Source: Pseudomonadota bacterium (GTDB lineage Bacteria; Myxococcota_A; Polyangia; Polyangiales; Polyangiaceae). From it: a DNA stretch of 28,981 nucleotides. The stretch is taken from the NCBI GenBank assembly GCA_023398955.1, contig JAEWRL010000241.1, forward strand, positions 1 to 28,981. The letters run 5' to 3'. How positions within the stretch are numbered: the stretch's first letter is position 1; each line of letters opens with the position of its first letter. The notes below the pieces were generated by a model. It made no database searches, was not told the origin of the DNA, and saw only the letters and a list, made by a program, of their open reading frames with translations. Made by a program: the position numbers and the translations under genes. Shown one piece after another: positions 17,365 to 25,168 of the stretch.

Positions 17365-18515
17365 CACTGTGCTCCTTGCGATCCCACGGAATCGAGGGTT
17401 CGTGCAAGCCTGAAACCGATCACTGTTGCGAACGCTTCATCGCGCATGGACAATTGCTTGTTCACCTTTGCTCCGTACGCCGCCGTGTTGGCGGCCCCGC
17501 CGCGCGTCGACCGATAATTTCCGCCAGAATCCGCATTGGTGAGGCTACGGCCTACGAGCAACTCACCGGCGAAGTCGGTGTAGGGGCCTTCTCCGTAACC
17601 ACTCGAGTCCCAGATGTCGTTGACCCACTCATGAACGTTTCCTGCCATGTCGTGCAGGCCCCATGGATTCGGGCGCTTCTGGGCTACAGGATGGAGTCGC
17701 AGGCCCGAGTTGTTGCAGTACCAACCGATCGGCTCAAGGGCTGGCTCCTCGTAACAGAAGCCGTCGGTGCGTGGCACAATGTCCCCGGTGAACCAAGTCG
17801 TAGACGTTCCTGCGCGCGCAGCGTATTCCCACTCGGATTCCGCTGGCAGGCGATAGCCCTCGCACTCGAAGAGGGTTTCGCGCGTCAAGATCATGGTGTC
17901 ACAGCGAAGCCCGTCCCCCGTCTCGCCGGTGCAGTCCTCCAGCGCATAGCATGGGTCCAGGCCACGAAGCACCGACAGGTGGTTCGCAAAGGAGACGACA
18001 TCGTAGAAGCTCACGTTGTTGACGGGACAGTCATCAGCTAGACAATCGTCAGGCACGCACCCTTCGGACTCGCAGAATGGCTGCTGGATCGGCAGGTCCC
18101 AGCCCGTTTCCAACCACTGGCCCCGCGTAACCTCTGTTTGACCGATCTCGAAGGCACGGGTCAACGTGACTTGAACCTGTGGTTCGGCATATCTCGCCGC
18201 AAAGAACTCACCTGGTGGCGTCCCCATGATGTAACAACCAGGCCGAATCCGACAGAAGCCCTCCGCACAGTCCGGCTCGATGACAGAAGGCCAGCGGCAC
18301 CCCTCTTCCGGCTCGAGCAGAGGCGCGAGCGGTGCAGACCCAGAAACGCCGGCGAGAGACGGCTGGGTGCTCGCCCTGCCGCCGGCTGATTCCTCGGCGC
18401 TGGCGGAAGCAGGCGGAGCCACATGGGAAAGTCTCCCTGGCGAGGACACGCCATCGTCACAGCCGACGCTGAACCCCATGCACATGAACAGCCCCGCATA
18501 CTTCCGCACTCGCAT
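17364..18515 (-). CDS. Formylglycine-generating-enzyme-like (SUMF1 domain) lipoprotein
   Basis: This is a 383-aa exported protein. I choose ATG 18515 because it directly begins a lipoprotein signal, MRVRKYAGLFMCMGFSVGC with Cys19 at the lipobox; the frame is open to 18548. The SUMF1 domain runs from about residue 90 to the end: MGTPPGEF, FEIGQTEVTRGQW, PVNNVSFYDVVSFANHL, YRLPAESEWEYAARAG, NPWGLHDMAGNVHEWVNDIW and VIGFRLAR. True formylglycine-generating enzymes need cysteines in the final quarter. Here the segment RGGAANTAAYGAKVNKQ has none, so it is probably a binding or structural relative rather than an oxidase. It starts 16 bases after the metalloprotease stop and overlaps the next lipoprotein gene, so it is the third gene of the operon. 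Confidence 0.87.
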   Translation of the reverse strand: MRVRKYAGLFMCMGFSVGCDDGVSSPGRLSHVAPPASASAEESAGGRASTQPSLAGVSGSAPLAPLLEPEEGCRWPSVIEPDCAEGFCRIRPGCYIMGTPPGEFFAARYAEPQVQVTLTRAFEIGQTEVTRGQWLETGWDLPIQQPFCESEGCVPDDCLADDCPVNNVSFYDVVSFANHLSVLRGLDPCYALEDCTGETGDGLRCDTMILTRETLFECEGYRLPAESEWEYAARAGTSTTWFTGDIVPRTDGFCYEEPALEPIGWYCNNSGLRLHPVAQKRPNPWGLHDMAGNVHEWVNDIWDSSGYGEGPYTDFAGELLVGRSLTNADSGGNYRSTRGGAANTAAYGAKVNKQLSMRDEAFATVIGFRLARTLDSVGSQGAQ

Positions 18516-18531
18516 TAGCGAACCGCCTCTC

Positions 18532-19770
18532 TCAATATCTGATCCCATGCTGGGTGCCGTAGTAGACCCAGTCGTTGTGCTTCGGGCTTCCGTATCCCCA
18601 CACTGTGGTTACGGCCTGCTCGGTATGATTCCAGAGTACATTATCGTTGGCGCAGTTTCCGGCCGCACCGCCGATGTTGCAGGCTTGCCGATAGAGGCTC
18701 CGCAGGTCCGACATGGAGAACGGACTTGGTGTCCACCGGTGCGTCTGGTAGTAAAACACCAACCAATCCAGTTCGGTGCCAGAGTTGCTCTGTAGACAAT
18801 GTCCTTCCATCCAACGAAAGTATGGGCCACCTGGGGCAGCGGCAACAGAAACAACGACTGGCGGATGCATGATGGTGCCGTCGTCCAGACGGAACTCCTT
18901 GTAATAGGGGAATATCATGTCGATCTCCGCGCCATCGTTTATCGTCCGGGCTGCGTAGAGGTGGGCATAGGCCTCCTGCTGTGCGGCCGATATATACTCC
19001 CGTGACTGCAGGCAATGCAATCTGTGTCCTTCTGGTTGTACATGGTCACATTTGCACGCAGCCTGAGGTGGAGCAGGCTGGCTGTAGTTGCCTAATATGG
19101 AGCCCATGTACCTGTCCTGCTGAAAGTGCCCAAACTCATGCAGGATTACAGCCTTTCTCTGTGCTAGAGGCAGACCTCCAGCATCGTTCCCAAGCATAAT
19201 CGCGCTACCTGTGAAGCACGCCCCGTATTCACCACAGGCCAGTTCAGCATATATGGTATACGTGCCCGGTTCGACGCTCCCGTTGTCGGTCGACGCCACG
19301 TGCACCATTGCCGCGGCCACGTTGACAATGGGCGCGCCAGCTCCGAAGTACTTAGATACTGTTTCAGTGCCGGAGCTCAAGCCGAGCTTGCGCCCTTGCC
19401 ATTGATAGTAGGTCCATCCCGACGTGTCAGTGCGCTGTGTCCAGTAGTATCGTCCATTTCGCGCGACCGCGCTCGTAATCTTGAACGAGTAGTCGCCAGA
19501 GATTGCGGGAACCGTCGGGGTGCACCCGTTGGAATCCATGTAACCAGACCAGATCAACTGACCATCTTTGTGTACATTGGCCCAAGTGTACCTGGCTGAA
19601 ATTGCCCCGTACGTGCCAACCTGGTAGTTTTTGAGATGGTCTTCACCAACGTTTGCGTCGCTGAACTTATACTGCCACTCGGCACAGAACCGGTAAGATC
19701 CGACTGCGAAGCTCGGCACCGCGACCAGCAGCAAGCAGCAGCCCAACAAGAACGCCAGGGCCGTTTTCAT
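18532..19770 (-). CDS. Secreted zincin-type metalloprotease (HExxH)
   Basis: This 412-aa protein has a classic signal peptide (MKTALAFLLGCCLLLVAVPS, cut predicted after SFA). The ATG at 19770 has an AAGGAG site eight bases upstream and overlaps the stop of the upstream lipoprotein frame as ATGA. HEFGH at 211-215 supplies two zinc histidines and the catalytic glutamate. A glutamate in AAQQEAYAH (near 266) could be the third ligand, as in gluzincins. The region before it (about 25-175) looks beta-rich and may be a binding domain. Several cysteines (for example CKCDHV) point to disulphides outside the cytoplasm. No known peptidase family is recognised with confidence. The gene looks visibly less GC-rich than its neighbours, which could reflect transfer. 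Confidence 0.85.
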   Translation of the reverse strand: MKTALAFLLGCCLLLVAVPSFAVGSYRFCAEWQYKFSDANVGEDHLKNYQVGTYGAISARYTWANVHKDGQLIWSGYMDSNGCTPTVPAISGDYSFKITSAVARNGRYYWTQRTDTSGWTYYQWQGRKLGLSSGTETVSKYFGAGAPIVNVAAAMVHVASTDNGSVEPGTYTIYAELACGEYGACFTGSAIMLGNDAGGLPLAQRKAVILHEFGHFQQDRYMGSILGNYSQPAPPQAACKCDHVQPEGHRLHCLQSREYISAAQQEAYAHLYAARTINDGAEIDMIFPYYKEFRLDDGTIMHPPVVVSVAAAPGGPYFRWMEGHCLQSNSGTELDWLVFYYQTHRWTPSPFSMSDLRSLYRQACNIGGAAGNCANDNVLWNHTEQAVTTVWGYGSPKHNDWVYYGTQHGIRY

Positions 19771-20575
19771 TGCTCAATCTCCTTGTTCGCCTCAGAAAGC
19801 TGGATCGGATCAACGCCTGCGGCGACACCTTCAATGACAGTTTGGACCCCGTCGCTATCGCTGACATCGGAAGCAATCATTGCTTCCTGTTCCGCACTGT
19901 ACAGGTGCATAGCTTGCTTGCCGAGCGGCGCATGGTGTCGAGCAAAGCGTTGACCGTCGAATCTGGCCTGGGTGCGCTCCGAGCGGAAGGTGGCTTCGGT
20001 GAACCCCTCGTCGAAGGTGACGAATAGGGGCACGCTGCTGGCCGAGACGTCGAGGGTCGCCTAGACCGCGCCGGAGCTCAAGTTGACTCTCTTGGTCGGA
20101 TATGTAGCCACAAGGGTGGTGGCGCTTGCCAACCCAACGCTCTGTGCTGGAAGCTGAGCCACCGGCAGACTGATGGGACTGCTGCTCTTTGGGCGCAGTC
20201 GTCGAACCCCCAAAGGACGTTGCACGACGTCACCCCGTGGGCTTTGTGAAACGACAGCGAGCTCAACGGCCAACACCTCGTCAGTGTTGTTGCGAATCTC
20301 CCCTTTCAAGACCTGGCCTCGCGCCCCCTCCGCGTTAGGCTGCCAAACTACCTCGACGGAGTTGGCGCTTGCTGTCTCCGCCTGTTCTGGCTCCCTAGCG
20401 AGTTCTTGGCTTGCAACCGCAGCAGATTCCTCCGTGCTGCCGGGGCCACTTGGTTCCGCGTCTTCATGCGATGCGCACCCGAGTGATAGCGTGGGGCATG
20501 CGCTAATCAGCAGAACTGCAAATAGCCCGCGCTGTGTCGCGCTGTGTCGCGCTGTGTCGCGCTGTGTCGCGCCAT
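19767..20575 (-). pseudogene. Lipoprotein gene switched out of frame by a 10-bp repeat, with an internal amber codon
   Basis: An ATG at 20575 has an excellent ribosome site (AAGGAGG, seven bases upstream). With four 10-bp repeats it reads only 22 residues before a stop. The lipoprotein frame, GLFAVLLISACPTLSLGC with a good LSLGC lipobox, lies one frame away. Five or two repeats would join ATG and signal peptide exactly. The lipoprotein frame then runs through a Ser/Glu-rich linker and a beta-sandwich-like domain (VEVVWQPNAEGARGQVLKGE). It meets a TAG at 20061-20063, and continues in the same frame for 99 codons (ATLDVSASSVPLFVTFDEGF) to 19767. The continuity suggests a sense codon, perhaps CAG, became TAG. 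The function is unknown; homology was not recognised. The end overlaps the metalloprotease start by four bases. Confidence 0.66.
20531..20570. repeat. Four perfect 10-bp tandem repeats (GCTGTGTCGC) after the lipoprotein start codon
   Basis: Four identical 10-bp units lie between the ATG at 20575 and the lipoprotein signal sequence. Because 10 is not a multiple of three, each gain or loss of a unit changes the reading frame, the hallmark of a phase-variable simple repeat. Confidence 0.95.
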
Positions 20576-20652
20576 GGTATCTCCTCCTTCTATGATTCGA
20601 CGTCCCGATACGCTCTTCGGGGGAGAGCCCTCGCCCCCACCGAATCAAAGTG

Positions 20653-20681
20653 ATTATCCGCGGCAGTCGGAAGCCTGTCAA
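20653..20681 (-). promoter_or_regulatory. Sigma-70-type promoter of the surface operon (TTGACA-N17-GATAAT)
   Basis: On the minus strand a perfect -35 (TTGACA, 20676-20681) is followed after 17 bases by GATAAT (20653-20658), five of six -10 bases. Transcription would start near 20646, about 70 bases before the ATG at 20575. The TTG of the -35 could be mistaken for a start codon of the lipoprotein frame. Confidence 0.72.
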
Positions 20682-21129
20682 CGGCTTTCGATGGATAGCA
20701 TAACGTCAAAGTGTGCCCGCGACGTTGCAGGTGTACTGTTGTCCACCTCGGACGGGAGAACCCCCAGCAGCCGTTTAGGACCTGGTTGGTCCAGGTACAA
20801 AGGTGCTGGCCAACTACGACTCGAGCCCTCCGGCGCTCGTCACCTAACCGGCGTGAGTAGTTCGTGAGAACCGCCGAGCAAAAGCGGAGTTCTCGGCTGC
20901 CGGTGCGTGAATCGCCCTGCCGGGCAGGGACGAGTTCATCCACCCGACGAGGATCTAAACCGCGATCGTCAAGTGCTTGACTCGGGGCACGGGTGGAACC
21001 GTGCTGGACGCGACTGCCACCACCCGCACTAAGATTGATCCGTGCGCCGAGCTGTCGCCCCTGCGCGCATTGCACGGAGGACGAGGCCAATCAGTACGCG
21101 GGCGATGACCGCCAGCGGCTGCGAATGGC
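20682..21129. other. 448-bp gap without a recognised gene; two inverted repeats
   Basis: No gene is convincing here. An imperfect hairpin (GAGAACCGC with GCGGAGTTCTC) spans 20866-20894. A 15-bp palindrome, CCCTGCC-G-GGCAGGG, spans 20915-20929. The 17 bases at 20909-20925 recur at 23618-23634. The hairpins may end transcription from the FG-GAP gene upstream. Confidence 0.4.
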
Positions 21130-21187
21130 CTTCATGGTTGTCGATCGAGCGACGGAGGCGCGAAGCGCTACCGTGCGCGGCTCGTCG
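21130..21187. repeat. 58-bp perfect direct repeat, copy 2
   Basis: This is identical to 15989-16046 in the same orientation. It begins 17 bases downstream of the FG-GAP gene stop on the minus strand. Together the two copies bracket the whole surface operon and its promoter. Confidence 0.92.
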
Positions 21188-21203
21188 CCACGGGCGCCTA
21201 CGT

Positions 21204-23192
21204 CTACGGCATTGCGAAGACGTAGACCGAACCCGCGTCCGTGCGCGGCTCATCGTAGCCGCGAGCGCCCACAGCGAGATGGCCGCCGTCCAGCGCTAGC
21301 GCACTGCCGAAAGCGTCGCCGGATCGTCCCTCGGAATGGCCGAGCTCACTCTGGGCAAGAACCTTTCCGCGGGGCAACCACTGCGTCTCGCGGCGTTCGT
21401 AGAGATAGACCGCTCCCACGTCGTAGCCTCGGTCGTCGTCGCCCACTGCTCCGACTGCCAGGGAGCTACCGGAGAACGCCACAGGATGCCCGAACTGCCC
21501 GAAGGCGTAGGCGTCGAGGCTGCCGTCCGCGAGTCGAGGCAGGAGTTTCGCCTCCGGCGACCACTCCCCGTTGCGGCGCGTGAAGACGTAGACGCTCCCC
21601 GCGGCGCTCATCCCGTCGTAGTTGGCCTCCGTGCTGACGAAGAGCGTGTCATCGACGAGGTGGACCACGACGCCGAAGTTCAGAAACTCCGATGGGTCGA
21701 GATTTCCGTCCTCCGTCCGGGCCACCACCTTGGCCTCCGGGGACCAGCTCCCGCCGCTGCGTACGTAGGTGTAAACGCAACCCGTATTGAAGATGTCGGT
21801 ATCCATCTCCGAATCACCCACGGCGATCGTGTCTCCCGAGAGCGTGAGCGCTTGTCCGAAGTTGCTATCAGTCCTGCCGTCGGGCGTCCCATCGGGCAGC
21901 TGCGCTGCGAGCCTGGCCTGGGGTTCCCAAGTGTCACCGTCTCGCGTGAAGACGTAAACGATCCCTCGGGTCCCGTCCTCGTGTCGGTATCCGCCTGCGC
22001 CGATGGCCAGCGTGTCCCCAGATATCGCCACATGGCTCCCGAAGCGGGCTACGTCCTGACGATCCTCGGTGCCGTCGGGGAGGACGGCGCTGAGCTTGCC
22101 TCGTGGCTGCCAGCTGCCATCGATTCGCTCGTAGACATAGGCTGCTCCGGCCCAGCCGTCGCTTCCGGCTGCGCCAGCGAGCAGCGTGTCCCCTGAAAGC
22201 GCGAGCCCGTTGCCGAATAGGATGTTGATCTGGGCATCGTCGAGGGTCCCGTCCGCTAGGGCCGGCAGGACCTTGGAGTCTAGCTCCCACGCGCCGTCTT
22301 GCAGGACGTAGACGAAGACCGCTCCGATGCCGTTCCCGAGCTCGTCGTCGTTGGCGGCGACAGCGAGGGTATCCCCCGACAGTGCCACCGCGCGGCCGAA
22401 CTGATTCAGCGTGCCAGTGACAGTGACGGGCCGCGGTGCAGGGAACTTCGTGTGCAGAGTAGGCAGCGGCACCTCGGGCTGGCTCGCGCTGCCAGCCTGG
22501 CCAGAGAACCCTCCGTCGCCCCCCGGCTCGTTGTTGGCGATGCCGGAACCTGCAGCGCCGCCCTGAGCCGACGACCCACCGGTGCTGCCGTTGCCGCCGT
22601 TGCCGCCCTGAGCCGGCTGGTTACCGGATCCCGCGCTGCCTCCCTGTGCCGAGGAGCCCGCGTCGCCGGAAGCGCCGCCCGGCAGCGGTGCGTCCCGGCG
22701 CCCGCCAGCGCCGCCCAGCGACGGAAGGGGACCGCCTCCCGTGCCTCCTGCCGCGCGGTCGCCCCCTGCGCCAGAGTCCATGGCTCCTTCGCCGTCCGAA
22801 GCGCCGTACCCGCCCGCGCCGCCATGGCCATGCGCCGCGCCGCCGTCATCCACTCGCACCGTTCCGCCGCTCCCGACGCGCGCGCCGCCTGCGGCGCGGT
22901 CAGAGTTCGAAGCGTCCAAGCCATTGTCCTGGCCGCCCCTGCCATCGCCGCGAGCATCGAGCGCGCCAGCGCCCGCTGAGCCGTCGGGTTCGCCGGCCTC
23001 TCCCGCACCGTCGTCGTCGACGCAGAAGTTCGAGAGACACGTTAACCCTTCGAAGCAGGTCCCGTTCTCGAAACAGGCGCAGCGTTCGGTGCCCCTTTCA
23101 CAGTCATCACCTCCGCTTCGATTGGGCTCGCCGCCACAACCGCCCAAAGCCACGGGAACCAGAAGCACGAGTTCACGGAGGGAAGGCCTCAT
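21204..23192 (-). CDS. FG-GAP (integrin-alpha-like) repeat lipoprotein
   Basis: This 662-aa surface lipoprotein starts at ATG 23192 with signal MRPSLRELVLLVPVALGGC and a good lipobox. A GTG six codons upstream is possible, and neither start has a clear ribosome site. A small Cys-rich module follows (CERGTERCACFENGTCFEG, then LTCLSNFCV), common in myxobacterial surface proteins. Residues about 70-245 are a Gly/Ala/Ser-rich linker. The rest is six to seven FG-GAP blades of about 60 residues with the core FGxxxALSGDTLAVGA...GxVYVF and spacers such as LADGTLD, predicting a calcium-binding beta-propeller. Such proteins usually bind ligands or partners at the cell surface; the target is unknown. 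It is transcribed alone toward the surface operon. Confidence 0.9.
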   Translation of the reverse strand: MRPSLRELVLLVPVALGGCGGEPNRSGGDDCERGTERCACFENGTCFEGLTCLSNFCVDDDGAGEAGEPDGSAGAGALDARGDGRGGQDNGLDASNSDRAAGGARVGSGGTVRVDDGGAAHGHGGAGGYGASDGEGAMDSGAGGDRAAGGTGGGPLPSLGGAGGRRDAPLPGGASGDAGSSAQGGSAGSGNQPAQGGNGGNGSTGGSSAQGGAAGSGIANNEPGGDGGFSGQAGSASQPEVPLPTLHTKFPAPRPVTVTGTLNQFGRAVALSGDTLAVAANDDELGNGIGAVFVYVLQDGAWELDSKVLPALADGTLDDAQINILFGNGLALSGDTLLAGAAGSDGWAGAAYVYERIDGSWQPRGKLSAVLPDGTEDRQDVARFGSHVAISGDTLAIGAGGYRHEDGTRGIVYVFTRDGDTWEPQARLAAQLPDGTPDGRTDSNFGQALTLSGDTIAVGDSEMDTDIFNTGCVYTYVRSGGSWSPEAKVVARTEDGNLDPSEFLNFGVVVHLVDDTLFVSTEANYDGMSAAGSVYVFTRRNGEWSPEAKLLPRLADGSLDAYAFGQFGHPVAFSGSSLAVGAVGDDDRGYDVGAVYLYERRETQWLPRGKVLAQSELGHSEGRSGDAFGSALALDGGHLAVGARGYDEPRTDAGSVYVFAMP

Positions 23193-23485
23193 GGGCGGCG
23201 AGTTTACCACGGGCTTCCGCTGTGAGCGAGGGGCCGGACGCGTGGCCTTGGTGCTCGTCCTCGGGCGCGCAGACCATCGCAGCGAAGCGTCGCTGGGCCT
23301 AATTAGGGTCTTCTACTAATCGTCAGCATGCGTCCCGCCTCGTGACACCTTCTCTGCGGCTCTGGGGACAATACATCGAGTGGCAACCATGCCAACGTCG
23401 CAGCCGATGTGATTCGTCAGCGTCTGCGTTCGCACCCAGCCGCGGCTCTTGTTCTCGTCAGACAAGAAGGTGTTCAGGCGCACAA

Positions 23486-23574
23486 ACAGCCGCGTGGCGT
23501 TTGCGGGCCAACAGCCGCGTGGCGTCTGCGGGCCAACAGCCGCGCGGCGTCTGCGGGCCAACAGCCGCGCGGCG
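23486..23574. repeat. 25-bp tandem repeat, 3.5 copies
   Basis: Units start at 23486, 23511, 23536 and 23561, each beginning ACAGCCGCG and ending GGGCCA; the fourth is cut after 14 bases. A degenerate half-unit follows near 23602. Units three and four contain the palindrome GCCGCGCGGC. There are no unique spacers, so this is a minisatellite rather than a CRISPR. Confidence 0.85.
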
Positions 23575-23792
23575 CGTCCGACCGGCTTCGCTGGGCCGTC
23601 AACAGCGTGGCGCGTCCGAATCGCCCTGCCGGGCGTACCGGCCTCCCAAACGCCTTCCCCGCGAGCCCTTGTTGCTCGGAAATGGCTGCATCTCGCGCCA
23701 TTCAAACTTACGGGTTCGCGCTCGGCTCCTGACACTGGTAGACTCTTGCCACACTCTGTCTGGGCGGGTCTCGAAGATTGTTTGAGAAAGGC

Positions 23793-23810
23793 CACCGATC
23801 TCTATCGGTG
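23793..23810 (+). promoter_or_regulatory. Hairpin CACCGAT-CTCT-ATCGGTG next to the ribosome site of the Cys-rich gene
   Basis: A perfect 7-bp inverted repeat with a 4-base loop ends one base before the AGGAGG ribosome site of the gene at 23824. It could be an operator or an RNA structure that affects translation. Confidence 0.4.
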
Positions 23811-23823
23811 CAGGAGGACGGTC

Positions 23824-24279
23824 ATGGCGCGATGGATGAAGCTCATAGCTCTCATGGGATTGGTGTTCGCAATCTCCGAATGCCGGGGTGTCGGCTACTG
23901 CGACAACGGCCTGGGGCCATGCGCGAGCGACGAGGACTGCAGGGACGACTGTCGCGGTACGTGCCAGCTGACGGGCATCCGTTGTAACGACGACACGCCC
24001 TGCTCCGGCGTGGAGGGGCGGTGCGCGGACCTGCAATGCACCGGTTGCGACGAAGGTGACCCCGCCTGCGAAGAGGGGCGAAGCTGCATATCCGACTGGG
24101 AGTGCGGCAGCGGCTGGTGTGGTTCGGGCGTTTGCACGACGCCCGGTCACGGACGTGAGTGCGATAGGGATGAGCAGTGCATCGATTTCTGCGACGGAGG
24201 GTGCCGCGTTGGCGGGCTCGCTTGTCCCTGGGACAGCGGTTGTTCCGAACACGGCACCTGCATTGGACTCGGACTCTGA
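23824..24279 (+). CDS. Small Cys-rich exported protein
   Basis: This 151-aa protein starts at ATG 23824 with AGGAGG six bases upstream. The N-terminal helix MARWMKLIALMGLVFAISEC is a signal sequence. The Cys after AISE could be a lipidation site, although Glu before it is unusual. The mature part is very rich in cysteine, in spaced clusters such as CDNGLGPCASDEDCRDDC, CSGVEGRC and CGSGWCGSGVC. The repeated C-x4-C-x3-C pattern resembles small disulphide-stabilised modules seen in myxobacterial and metazoan secreted proteins. No enzyme motif is visible. It stands alone on the plus strand and meets the next gene head-on. Homology is not recognised, so function is unknown. Confidence 0.76.
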   Translation: MARWMKLIALMGLVFAISECRGVGYCDNGLGPCASDEDCRDDCRGTCQLTGIRCNDDTPCSGVEGRCADLQCTGCDEGDPACEEGRSCISDWECGSGWCGSGVCTTPGHGRECDRDEQCIDFCDGGCRVGGLACPWDSGCSEHGTCIGLGL

Positions 24280-24378
24280 CGCCCATGCCGGCAGCACGCC
24301 AGGGATCACGTCCCTATCGACCCGGAGGGTGATGCGCCCGTCGGTCAGAACCGCCCCCGGGATCGGCTGCCGCCGCCG

Positions 24379-25068
24379 CTACTCGCACGGAGCCATGGCA
24401 ACCTCGAGCGCCGCCAGGCAGGCGTCGAACGCGGTGCAGGGGCCCTCGAGACACTCGAGCATGGCGCAGCGGAACTCTGGCCGCGCGACTTGCATCGCGA
24501 TCAGGCCGCAGTGGTCGTCCGAGAATCCGCACTCGTCCGACTTCGGGAAACACACGTCGTCGAGCCAGGGCTGGAAGGGGGAGAGGGCGCGCTCCACGTC
24601 GGCATCGGAGATGGACGGGGGATCTATCAGGCAAGAGTCTTCTGCCGAGATCGTGCTGCAGCCGTCTGCCATCAAGCACGCCGTGAAGTCAGCCAGGCGG
24701 CGCGGATCGTAGAGCTTGTTGATGCATTCGTAGGACGGCCAGGTCTCGGTGATGTCGCATGCCTCGGCGTGATCATCGTGCCAGTCCAGGAAGACGTTCC
24801 ATGTCGCCTCGGCGCCTTCGAGCTCGGCAGGAGCCGGCGCGCAGCTGGTGCCGTCGGGAAGCGTCTGACCGTTGGCCGCTCCGGGATCGATCGTGCCGGC
24901 GGTCCCCGCCTGCCCACTGCCGCCATTGCTAGCTCCGCCATCGCTCGCACCGCCCTGAGGGGCGCTGCTTCCCCCGGAGGAGTCGCGGGCGTCGCCTCCC
25001 GATCCCCCCGAGCCGCACGCCATGAGCCCGAGGACTACGCAAAGCCGAGCAATGAGTCTCTTCCGCAT
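24379..25068 (-). CDS. Gly-rich linker lipoprotein with Cys-rich C-terminal domain
   Basis: This 229-aa protein starts at ATG 25068, where the lipoprotein signal MRKRLIARLCVVLGLMAC begins with Cys18 at a good LMAC lipobox; the frame is open to 25089. Residues 19-65 are a Gly/Ser/Ala linker. The C-terminal 160 residues hold about a dozen cysteines in paired spacing (CAPAP, CDITETWPSYEC, CLMADGCSTISAEDSC, CGFSDDHC, CAMLECLEGPC), predicting a disulphide-rich helical domain. I recognise no family. It is on the same strand as the GH115 gene, whose stop is 100 bases upstream of this start, so the two may be co-transcribed, but a strong hairpin lies between them. Confidence 0.84.
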   Translation of the reverse strand: MRKRLIARLCVVLGLMACGSGGSGGDARDSSGGSSAPQGGASDGGASNGGSGQAGTAGTIDPGAANGQTLPDGTSCAPAPAELEGAEATWNVFLDWHDDHAEACDITETWPSYECINKLYDPRRLADFTACLMADGCSTISAEDSCLIDPPSISDADVERALSPFQPWLDDVCFPKSDECGFSDDHCGLIAMQVARPEFRCAMLECLEGPCTAFDACLAALEVAMAPCE

Positions 25069-25121
25069 GGTGGGCAGGGTGTCTACCACCGAGGGCGGCG
25101 CCCGAACAGAGGGGGGAGGGC

Positions 25122-25155
25122 GGCACGGGCGGGCGGAACTGCACCGGCCCGTGCC
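25122..25155 (-). terminator. Hairpin after the GH115 gene, possible terminator
   Basis: GGCACGGGC and GCCCGTGCC form a perfect 9-bp stem with a 16-base loop, starting 14 bases past the GH115 stop on the minus strand. No U-tract follows, so it may act with Rho or only protect the transcript end. Confidence 0.42.
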
Positions 25156-25168
25156 TGCCTGCCTCTAG

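Larger units (their letters stand above)
23193..23823. other. 631-bp divergent intergenic region with tandem repeats
   Basis: The FG-GAP gene leaves to the left and the Cys-rich gene to the right. The region contains a 25-bp tandem repeat (23486-23574), a hairpin at 23793-23810 and no convincing gene. Frames that read through the repeats on both strands are Arg/Ala-rich and lack motifs. Confidence 0.5.

Noticed and set aside
20576..20681. Lipoprotein start at the TTG at 20681
   Set aside because: That TTG is the first half of a perfect -35 TTGACA with a -10 at the right spacing, so it lies in the promoter; there is no ribosome site before it.
20590..21090. Minus-strand 166-residue open frame
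   Set aside because: It overlaps the surface operon promoter and untranslated leader, has no ribosome site and resembles nothing known.
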